64,000 nt of DNA from JAOPZW01 sp963835295 (GTDB taxonomy: Bacteria > Actinomycetota > Thermoleophilia > Solirubrobacterales > Solirubrobacteraceae), in NCBI GenBank assembly GCA_963835295.1, contig CAWIEX010000014.1:1426001-1490000 (forward strand). The letters run 5' to 3'. Below are positions 17,336-23,988 of the stretch, piece by piece (within the stretch, counting starts at the first letter, position 1; every line of letters begins with the position of its first letter). The position numbers were made by a program, and so were the translations under genes. Under the pieces are notes generated by a model. It ran no database searches. It was not told the DNA's origin and worked only from the letters and a program-made list of their open reading frames with translations.

Positions 17336-17851
17336 TCATCGGTCGCCGACCTCGGCGTCGTAGACCTCGCCGGCGGCGTGGGCCAGGACCCGGGCGGCCA
17401 TCTCGCTCTTGAGCGTGTCGAGGCGCCGCTCCTGGCCGGCGTCGCGGCGCTCGGCTCGCGCGAGGTCGATGAACTCGTCGGTCACGAAGCCCTCGCGCAC
17501 GGTCAGCGTCGCGCTGCGGTCGCGATAGCCCAGGCGGAAGACGAACGCCTCGAGCGCCCGCCCGCGCTCGGGACGCGCCAGCGCGGCGTCGACGCGAAAC
17601 CGGTCGCCCGTGACCGCGCGGGTGACCATCTCGAAGGCGTCGCGCGCCCCGGGCCCTCCGAAGGCCGTCTCGACGACGATCTCGCGGCGCTCGCACGGGC
17701 CGTCCGGGTCGAGCAGCGGCAGCGCGCGCTCGAGGACCTTGAAGGCGTGGGCCGCTCCGCCGGGCGAGCCTGGGCCGTGGTACTTCAGGAGGTCCGCGAA
17801 CGCGAAGCTGATGCGCGCTCCCCGCTCGACCACCTCGATCGTGTCGGCCAT
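17336..17851 (-). CDS. Conserved hypothetical protein
   Basis: A 171-residue cytoplasmic protein without a signal peptide or membrane segment. A conserved-looking block runs from AFADLLKYHGPGSPGGAAHA to AFGGPGARDAFEM. The HGPGSPGG portion is faintly reminiscent of FmdE-type HGHxCPG motifs but lacks the cysteine, so no function is assigned. The start is ATG 17851, 32 bp after the stop of the epimerase-like gene, with which it is probably co-transcribed. Confidence 0.7.
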   Translation of the reverse strand: MADTIEVVERGARISFAFADLLKYHGPGSPGGAAHAFKVLERALPLLDPDGPCERREIVVETAFGGPGARDAFEMVTRAVTGDRFRVDAALARPERGRALEAFVFRLGYRDRSATLTVREGFVTDEFIDLARAERRDAGQERRLDTLKSEMAARVLAHAAGEVYDAEVGDR

Positions 17852-17883
17852 GGCGTGCAGCGTCTCACGCAGATGCCGGGGGT

Positions 17884-18804
17884 TCACGCATAGGCGGCCG
17901 TGAAGCCCTCCCGCCAACTGGGGTAGCGCAGCGTCCAGCCGAGCTCGCGCTTGGCCTTCGCGTTGCAGGCGCCGCGGGCCTCGGTCCCGATCACGACACC
18001 GGCTTCGCCCGCGAACAGCCGAGCGAGCCAGCGCGGGAAGTGGCGCGGAGGCTTGGCGCCGAGCACGCTCGCGAGCACGGGCAGCCACTCGCGCACCGGC
18101 GCGGGCTCGTCGTCGACGATGTTGTAGACGGCCGGACCGCCGTCGTGCTCGAGCGCGAGCACGGTGGCCGTGGCGGCGTCGTCGAGGTGGATGAACGAGG
18201 AGACGCCGCCGCCGTCACCGACGATCGGGAACCGGCGCTTGCGCACGGGCTCGAGCAGCCCGTCGTTCGGAGCGCCGTAGAAGCCGCCGTAGCGCAGCGC
18301 GATCCCGCCGGCGTCGGTGACCGCCTGGTCGAGATAGCGCATCGCGGCGTTGGTCTCGCGGGTCGTCGAGACCGGCTCCGGATCGAGCGGATCGTCCTCG
18401 GTCTTCACCGGACCGCCCTCGCGCGCGTACCGGAAGCTGGCGAAGCTCTGGGCGACGAGGCGGCGCACGCCCGCGGCGCGCGCGGCGGCGACGAGCGCGT
18501 CGGTGCCCTCGGTCCGAAGCCGGTTGGTCTGCGCGAAGGTGCGGTCCAGGTTCCTCGAGAACCGCACGTCCGCGAGCGCGGTGGCCTCATGGACGATCGC
18601 GTCCGGCTTCGCGGCCACGACGGCCTCGATGACCGCTTCGCGCTGAAGCAGGTCGAGCACGAGGGGCTGCGCCCCGAGCGCGCGCAGGCGCTCGGCGTTC
18701 TCGGGCGACCGCGAGGTGCCGGTGACCTCGTGCCCCCGTTCGATCAACCGGGGGACGAGCCGGGTGCCGATGGCACCGCTCGCCCCTGCGACGAAGACTC
18801 GCAT
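17884..18804 (-). CDS. NAD-dependent epimerase/dehydratase-family protein
   Basis: Extended SDR of 306 residues. The NAD-binding motif GASGAIGT is at the N-terminus. The central region holds SFASFRY in the position of the catalytic Ser/Tyr. A C-terminal substrate domain has FIHLDDAATATVLALE and the ending ELGWTLRYPSWREGF, typical of nucleoside-diphosphate-sugar epimerase-like proteins. The substrate cannot be inferred. The start ATG 18804 is preceded by a GAGAGG-type site. It is likely in an operon with the downstream hypothetical. Confidence 0.85.
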   Translation of the reverse strand: MRVFVAGASGAIGTRLVPRLIERGHEVTGTSRSPENAERLRALGAQPLVLDLLQREAVIEAVVAAKPDAIVHEATALADVRFSRNLDRTFAQTNRLRTEGTDALVAAARAAGVRRLVAQSFASFRYAREGGPVKTEDDPLDPEPVSTTRETNAAMRYLDQAVTDAGGIALRYGGFYGAPNDGLLEPVRKRRFPIVGDGGGVSSFIHLDDAATATVLALEHDGGPAVYNIVDDEPAPVREWLPVLASVLGAKPPRHFPRWLARLFAGEAGVVIGTEARGACNAKAKRELGWTLRYPSWREGFTAAYA

Positions 18805-18897
18805 CGCGTTGCTCCTCTCAGGTTTGGCGTCAGCGTCCGGCGGGACCGCGCGGGCCCACTGCCAGGACCACAGGCGACGCGGGGATGTGACCGCCGC

Positions 18898-19290
18898 TCA
18901 CAGCGCCCCCCACCACGCGAGCAACGCGGTGGCGGTGAGCACGATGGGGCCGGGGTGGCGGAAGGCCGATCGCGCCGATGCGCCCAGCCCGACGGCGACC
19001 GCCGCGAAGCCGGTGAACGCGCCGGCGGCGAGCACGGCGATCGCCCGCGCCGTGTCGCCGTGGAGGGCCGAGCCCGCGACGATCAGCGCCACTCCCACGA
19101 TGAGAAAGGCCACCGTCGTCATGTGCCATGTGGCGTGGAGCATGGTCTTTGTCGCCCGCGGACCGCCGAAGCGGCTGGGCGGCAGCATCGCCGGCGCCAG
19201 CTTACGCACCACGAGGACCTCGCCTCCCACCCCGTGGACGGCGGCTCCGATGACGGCGAGGGATCCGGCGGCGATCAGCGGGGCATTCAC
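18898..19290 (-). CDS. Small four-helix membrane protein
   Basis: A membrane protein of about 130 residues with four hydrophobic helices (LIAAGSLAVIGAAVHGV, MTTVAFLIVGVALIVAG, AIAVLAAGAFTGFAAVAVGLG and IVLTATALLAWWGA) and conserved-looking His residues in the loops (HATWHM). The function is unknown. I prefer GTG 19290, which has GGGAG eight bases upstream and lies outside the operator. ATG 19308 lies inside the palindrome at 19302-19325. It is divergent from a TetR gene that probably represses it. Confidence 0.7.
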   Translation of the reverse strand: MNAPLIAAGSLAVIGAAVHGVGGEVLVVRKLAPAMLPPSRFGGPRATKTMLHATWHMTTVAFLIVGVALIVAGSALHGDTARAIAVLAAGAFTGFAAVAVGLGASARSAFRHPGPIVLTATALLAWWGAL

Positions 19291-19301
19291 GGGCGCGCTC
19301 C

Positions 19302-19325
19302 CATCCATACAGTAGTGTATGGATG
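19302..19325. promoter_or_regulatory. Perfect 24-bp palindromic operator
   Basis: Ten-base arms CATCCATACA and TGTATGGATG are separated by GTAG, filling almost all of the short divergent region between the membrane protein and the TetR gene. The AT-rich core (TACAGT/TACACT) could serve as a -10 element in each direction. It is a strong candidate binding site for the TetR protein encoded 11 bp away. Confidence 0.65.
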
Positions 19326-19335
19326 AAGCCTAGCA

Positions 19336-19887
19336 ATGTCCGCGCCGACACGCACGCCACGCAGCAGCTGGATCGAAGAGGGCCTCCGAGCGCTGGCCGC
19401 CGGCGGCCCCGACGCCGTGCGGATCGAGCTGCTGGCCCAGGCGCTCGGCGTCACCCGGGGCGGCTTCTACTGGCACTTCGAGGACCGGCGCGCGCTGCTC
19501 GAGGAGATCCTCGAGGCGTGGGAGCACGCGGGCGTCGACGAGGTCATCGCGCGCGTCGAGCGCGAGGAGGGCGATGCCAGGGCCAAGCTACGGCGACTCT
19601 CCGCGTTCGCCGGCTCCAGCGACGAGCCGCTGAGGACCGACCTCGCCGTGCGCGACTGGGCCCGGCGCGAGCCGGCGGTCGCCGAGCGCCTGCGGCGCGT
19701 CGACAACCGGCGCATGGAGTACGTGCGCTCGCTGTTCGGCGCCTTCTGCCCCGACGAGGACGACGTCGAGGCCCGCTGCCTGGTCTTCTACTCGCTGTGG
19801 ATCGGCAACCACTTCATCGCCGCCGATCATGGCTCGCGCACCCGCGCCGACGTGGTCAAGCGGGCCCTGCACCAGCTCGAGGCCTGA
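19336..19887 (+). CDS. TetR-family transcriptional regulator
   Basis: A 183-residue regulator. The N-terminal helix-turn-helix includes IELLAQALGVTRGGFYWHFEDRRALLEE-type sequence (about residues 28-58), diagnostic for TetR. The C-terminal half resembles regulators with an RTDLAVRDWARREPAV segment. The start is ATG 19336. It is divergent from the small membrane protein, with a perfect 24-bp palindrome between them, which suggests local autoregulation. Confidence 0.9.
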   Translation: MSAPTRTPRSSWIEEGLRALAAGGPDAVRIELLAQALGVTRGGFYWHFEDRRALLEEILEAWEHAGVDEVIARVEREEGDARAKLRRLSAFAGSSDEPLRTDLAVRDWARREPAVAERLRRVDNRRMEYVRSLFGAFCPDEDDVEARCLVFYSLWIGNHFIAADHGSRTRADVVKRALHQLEA

Positions 19888-19897
19888 CCGGCGGGCG

Positions 19898-20812
19898 TCA
19901 GCGCCAGCCGTAGAGCTCGAAGCTGCCGTCGGCGCGGGCCTGCTCGCGGGCGCGGCGTGCGGCGACGAGCAGGCTGGCGAGGACCGTCGGCGGGCGCGCG
20001 GGATCCCAGGCGAGCGCCACCGTGCATGGCGCCGCGCCGGCCAGCGGGACGTAGGCGAGGTCCGGCCGCGGGTACAGGCGGGCGGCGGCGGCCGAGGTGA
20101 AGGCGATGGCGCGGCCGAGCGCGACGGTCGCGAGCTCCTCGTCGAAGCTGCCGACCTCGACCCCGCGCTCCGGGGGCCGGCCGCGGACGTCGTCGGCCGT
20201 GTAGAAGGCCCGCCAGACAGCGTCCGGCCCAGGGTCGGTGATGACCGGGTCGGCCGCCAGGTGCTCGACCGCGACCGAGGCGTCGCCCGCGCGCGGATGG
20301 GCGCGCGGCAGCACGGCCACACGGGCCTCGGCGAACAGGTCCTCGAAGGCGTATGGGCCGTCGATGGGCCGGCGCACGAGCGCCACGTCGGCGGCCCCGG
20401 CGGCCAGGCCGGCAGACGGATCGTCGTAGTCGGCCAGCCGCAGGCGGATCTCCAGCTGGGGCTCGGCGGCCTGCAGGTGGGTGAGGATCGGCGTCGTGAG
20501 CTCCGACGCGGCCAGCACCGCGTAGCCCACGCGCAGGGGCGCGGCGCCCGCGGCGCGGCGGGCGTCCTGCACCGCGCTGGCCGCCTGGGCCAGAATCCCG
20601 CGCGCGGCGGTCAGCAGCGCCTCGCCGGCGGCCGTCAGCCTCAGGCCCTGCCTGTCGCGGACGAAGAGCTCGACGCCAAGCCGCCGCTCGAGCTGAGCGA
20701 TCGCCGCGCTCAGCGATTGCTGCGTGATGAAGAGCCGCTCGGCGGCGTGGGTGAAGCGCCGCTCCTCGGCGACGGCGACGAAGTAGCGCAGCTCGCGAAT
20801 CTCCGGCAGCAC
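19898..20812 (-). CDS. LysR-family transcriptional regulator
   Basis: LysR-type regulator of about 304 residues. The winged helix N-terminus has RELRYFVAVAEERRFTHAAERL and SQSLSAAIAQLE-like sequence, followed by a periplasmic-binding-fold effector domain (PLRVGYAVLAASE onwards). I chose GTG 20812 because it gives the canonical N-terminus; GTG 20833 adds seven residues and overlaps a palindrome. It is divergent from the M20 peptidase/diaminopropionate lyase pair and is their likely regulator. Confidence 0.88.
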   Translation of the reverse strand: MLPEIRELRYFVAVAEERRFTHAAERLFITQQSLSAAIAQLERRLGVELFVRDRQGLRLTAAGEALLTAARGILAQAASAVQDARRAAGAAPLRVGYAVLAASELTTPILTHLQAAEPQLEIRLRLADYDDPSAGLAAGAADVALVRRPIDGPYAFEDLFAEARVAVLPRAHPRAGDASVAVEHLAADPVITDPGPDAVWRAFYTADDVRGRPPERGVEVGSFDEELATVALGRAIAFTSAAAARLYPRPDLAYVPLAGAAPCTVALAWDPARPPTVLASLLVAARRAREQARADGSFELYGWR

Positions 20813-20832
20813 AGGCGCAGACTGTAGTGGCA

Positions 20833-20845
20833 CAGCGAATCGCTG
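20833..20845. promoter_or_regulatory. Putative LysR operator
   Basis: Palindrome CAGCGA-A-TCGCTG lies in the 71-bp divergent region between the LysR gene and the M20 peptidase. Its position and dyad symmetry suit a LysR recognition site. No promoter hexamers were assigned. Confidence 0.45.
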
Positions 20846-20883
20846 CTGGTCATGGACACGCGCGCCCGAGTACCAATCCCGCC

Positions 20884-22008
20884 GTGACGACCGACCTGCT
20901 CGCCGAGCTCGTGGCCATCGACTCCGTCAACCCGGCGCTCGTGCCGGGCGGCGCCGGCGAGAGCGAGATCGCCGCGTTCGTCGCCGCCTGGCTCGCCGAC
21001 CGGGGGCTCGAGGTCACCGTCGACGAGCCGCTCGCCGGCCGCCCGAGCGTCGTCGCCATCGCGCGCGGCACCGGCGGCGGAGCGTCGCTGATGCTCAACG
21101 CGCACCTGGACACCGTCACGGTCGACGGGATGGAGCGCCCACACGAGCCGGTGATCCGCGACGGGCGCCTCTACGGTCGCGGGGCCTACGACATGAAGGG
21201 CGGCCTGGCCGCGATCATGGTCGCCGGCGCCGCGGCCGCGCGCGACGGCCTGAGCGGCGACGTGATCGTCAGCGCGGTGGCCGACGAGGAGCACGCCAGC
21301 GAGGGTGTCCAGTCGGTCCTGCGCCGCTGGCGGGCCGACGCGGCCATCGTCACCGAGCCGACGCACCTGCGCGCGTGCGTCGCGCACAAGGGGTTCGTAT
21401 GGGCGCAGCTCGAGACCCGGGGCCGCGCGGCGCACGGCTCACGCCCCGACCTCGGGGTCGACGCGATCGTCGGCATGGCGCCCGCGCTCGCCGCCATCCC
21501 CGCGCTCCAGCGCCGCCTCGAGGCGCGGCCGCACCCGCTGCTCGGCGCGGCGAGCCTGCACGCCTCGTTGATCGCGGGCGGGCAGGAGCTGTCGAGCTAT
21601 CCCGAGCGCTGCGTGCTGGACGTCGAGCGGCGCACCCTGCCGGGCGAGTCGGCTGACGACGTCGAGCGCGAGTTGCAGGAGCTGCTGGCGGTCGCCCGCG
21701 AGGCCGATCCGCGGCTCGACACCCAGCTGCGCATGGGGCTCGTGCGCGAGCCGTTCGAGGTCGACCCTTCGGCGGACGTGGTCGAGGCGGTGCGCGCCGC
21801 GGCCGCGCGGACGCTCGGCGCCGAGCCGGAGATCGTCGGTCACAGCGCGTGGATGGACGCCGCCTTCCTCTCGGCCGCCGGCATGCCGACCGTCGTCTTC
21901 GGCCCGACGGGCGAGGGAGCGCATGCGATCGAGGAGCACGTCGAGCTCGAGAGCGTCGAGCAGGTGGCCGAGATCGTCATCGAGACCGCGCGGCGCTTCT
22001 GCGCATGA
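20884..22008 (+). CDS. M20-family metallopeptidase/deacylase (YgeY/ArgE/DapE-like)
   Basis: Zinc amidohydrolase of 374 residues that removes acyl or aminoacyl groups from amino-acid derivatives. Metal-ligand motifs are seen: HLDTV, YDMKGG, ADEEHASEG, VTEPT, and a distal His in GEGAHAIEEHV. The dimerisation domain lies between. The start is GTG 20884. The stop overlaps the next start (ATGA). Pairing with a diaminopropionate ammonia-lyase resembles the enterobacterial ygeX-ygeY pair, so a substrate in diaminopropionate or ureido-amino-acid breakdown is plausible but unproven. Confidence 0.88.
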   Translation: MTTDLLAELVAIDSVNPALVPGGAGESEIAAFVAAWLADRGLEVTVDEPLAGRPSVVAIARGTGGGASLMLNAHLDTVTVDGMERPHEPVIRDGRLYGRGAYDMKGGLAAIMVAGAAAARDGLSGDVIVSAVADEEHASEGVQSVLRRWRADAAIVTEPTHLRACVAHKGFVWAQLETRGRAAHGSRPDLGVDAIVGMAPALAAIPALQRRLEARPHPLLGAASLHASLIAGGQELSSYPERCVLDVERRTLPGESADDVERELQELLAVAREADPRLDTQLRMGLVREPFEVDPSADVVEAVRAAAARTLGAEPEIVGHSAWMDAAFLSAAGMPTVVFGPTGEGAHAIEEHVELESVEQVAEIVIETARRFCA

Positions 22009-23156
22009 GCAACCGCGACGGCAGCGTCGACGTTGCGTGGAACCCCGCGCGCGACCCGGGCTGGACGCCGCGGCCGGGCCTGGAGGACCAGGCGCGCGCG
22101 CTGCACCACGCGCTCGAAGGCTACGCCCCCACCCCGCTGCACTGCGCTCCGACGCTGGCGGCCGAGCTCGGGCTGGGCGCGGTCCTGCTCAAGGACGAGA
22201 GCTCGCGCTTCGGCCTGCCGGCGTTCAAGGCGCTCGGCGCCTGGTGGGCGACGGCCTGGGCGGTCGCCGATCGCCTGGGAGCGCCGGCCCTCGCCACTCA
22301 GCCCGAGGCCCTGCGCGACCACGCGCGCGGCGCGCCGCTGACGCTCGTGTGCGCGACCGAGGGCAACCACGGCCGCGCGGTGGCCCGGGCCGCCCGGTGG
22401 CTCGGGCTCGCGGCCCGGGTCGTGGTGCCGACCGCCACCACGCCGGGGCGCGTGGAGGCCATCGAGGCCGAGGGCGCGCGGGTCGAGCACGTCGACGGCG
22501 ACTACGACGCCGCCGTCCGGCGGGCCGCGAGCCTCGCCGACGACCGCCACCTCGTGATCGCCGACACCTCCTGGCCCGGCTACGAGGACATCCCCCGTCG
22601 CGTCGTCGAGGGCTACGCGACGATCTTCGCCGAGCTCGACGCGCAGCTCGACGGCCGGACCGTCGACCTCGTCCTCGTGCCCATCGGGGTGGGCTCGCTG
22701 GCCGCTGCGGCCGCCCGCCACTTCCGCGCGACGCCCGGCGAGCGCCCGCGCCTGGTGGGGCTCGAGCCGATCGCCGCCGCCTGTGCACTGGCCTCGGCGC
22801 GGGCCGGGCACCAGGTCACGGTCGATGGAGACATGAGCTCCGTCATGGCCGGCCTCAACTGCCCCACGCCCTCGATGGACGCGTGGCCCCAGGTCGCGGC
22901 CGCGTTCGACGCCTTCTGCGCCGTCGGCGACGACCACGTGCTCGAGGGCATGCGCCGGCTGGCGATCGAGGGGCTCGACCGCGGCGGGTGCGCGGGCGGC
23001 GTCGTCGGCGGCCTCATCGCGCTGCTGAGCGATCCCGCCCACCGCCAGGCGCTGGCCCTGCCCGAGCGCGCGACCGCCCTGCTCGTCCTGACCGAGGGCG
23101 TGACCGACCGCGACCTGTTCGCCGCGGCCGTGGGGCGCGAGCCCGCGCTGAGCTGA
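22005..23156 (+). CDS. dpaL: Diaminopropionate ammonia-lyase-like PLP enzyme
   Basis: Fold-type II PLP enzyme of 383 residues, predicted to convert 2,3-diaminopropionate to pyruvate and ammonia. The PLP lysine lies in LPAFKALGAWW (about residue 72). ATEGNHGRAVA is the phosphate/cofactor loop. The glycine-rich VPIGVGSLAAA segment is characteristic of the family. It is translationally coupled to the M20 peptidase (ATGA). It also resembles threonine-synthase and threonine-dehydratase relatives, so the substrate is family-level inference. Confidence 0.82.
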   Translation: MSNRDGSVDVAWNPARDPGWTPRPGLEDQARALHHALEGYAPTPLHCAPTLAAELGLGAVLLKDESSRFGLPAFKALGAWWATAWAVADRLGAPALATQPEALRDHARGAPLTLVCATEGNHGRAVARAARWLGLAARVVVPTATTPGRVEAIEAEGARVEHVDGDYDAAVRRAASLADDRHLVIADTSWPGYEDIPRRVVEGYATIFAELDAQLDGRTVDLVLVPIGVGSLAAAAARHFRATPGERPRLVGLEPIAAACALASARAGHQVTVDGDMSSVMAGLNCPTPSMDAWPQVAAAFDAFCAVGDDHVLEGMRRLAIEGLDRGGCAGGVVGGLIALLSDPAHRQALALPERATALLVLTEGVTDRDLFAAAVGREPALS

Positions 23157-23199
23157 GGACATTGACCTGCAGCCGCCGATCGACTAGACCAAGCAGGAC

Positions 23200-23721
23200 A
23201 TGAAGGTGCTGTTCATGCGCAGGCCAGCACTGCGCGGGTGCGCGCTCCTCGCGCCACTCGCGGCCTCGCTGTGCTTCGTCGCCGTTGCGCTCGGGCTGCC
23301 GCCGTTCACGACGGCCCCCAAGACCGCTTCGGGCAGCGGCGGCCAGGCGCAGTTGTTCGGCGCCGCGGCCGGCTGCCACGCGACCTTCGACCGCTTCGTC
23401 GTGCGGGGCCAGCTCGCCACCCCGGGCTACGACGTGCGCTACGTCAGCAAGATCGTCGCCGACGGCTCGGGCCAGACCATCGCGCTGCTGGGCACCAAGC
23501 GCATCCGCGTGGTCATCCGGCCGGCGCGAGGCCACACCAGCGGCGGGACCAACCTGCTCCCGAGCACGCTGACCCCGAAGTGCTCGAACCTACGTCAGGT
23601 CAAGAAGGCCGGCGACTTCGAGGGCGTCGTCTCCTATGGCCTCGGCCTGAGCCGCAGGACGGGCTTCCGCGTCTTCCGGCTCAGCGCCCCGACCCGCGTG
23701 GTCATCGACGTCGCGCACTGA
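23200..23721 (+). CDS. Secreted AMIN-like domain protein
   Basis: A 173-residue exported protein with a signal peptide (basic MRRPALRG, then a hydrophobic helix ending near residue 33). The mature part resembles the actinobacterial AMIN-like beta-domain: FDRFVVRGQLATPGYDVRYV at the start and FRVFRLSAPTRVVIDVAH at the end. Such domains are thought to bind cell-wall polymer. ATG 23200 is used; a second ATG at residue 6 is possible. It stands alone 43 bp after dpaL. Confidence 0.8.
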   Translation: MKVLFMRRPALRGCALLAPLAASLCFVAVALGLPPFTTAPKTASGSGGQAQLFGAAAGCHATFDRFVVRGQLATPGYDVRYVSKIVADGSGQTIALLGTKRIRVVIRPARGHTSGGTNLLPSTLTPKCSNLRQVKKAGDFEGVVSYGLGLSRRTGFRVFRLSAPTRVVIDVAH

Positions 23722-23734
23722 TCGCGCCCCGCGC

Positions 23735-23902
23735 TCACCGGAAGCGCTTGGGGAACTGGCGCATGCTCCCGTCGCTGAGGGTGTCCGCCATCTCGAGGAT
23801 GTGCCGGTGGATGGCCTCGTAGTCACGGACGTCGGCGGCGAAGTCGCCCCCGAGGCGATGCTGCGCCTCGGGGAGCGTCTGATCGAGATGGGTCTTCATC
23901 AT
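23735..23902 (-). CDS. Small conserved hypothetical protein (55 aa)
   Basis: A 55-residue acidic/helical protein. Reading from ATG 23902 (a second ATG follows at once) it contains DVRDYEAIHRHILEMADTLS and ends QFPKRFR. The MADxLSxG...QFPxRF ending recalls short conserved proteins of Gram-positive bacteria, but no function is known. It converges with the AMIN-like gene (13 bp between stops). Good codon use and a complete frame support a real gene. Confidence 0.55.
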   Translation of the reverse strand: MMKTHLDQTLPEAQHRLGGDFAADVRDYEAIHRHILEMADTLSDGSMRQFPKRFR

Positions 23903-23988
23903 CGCGGCGCCGTCTTACGCCGACGTCGCGAGAACCACCGGCCGTAATGGCCCGGTGGCTCTGGAACGATCGTGGCGCGTGACGCTGC

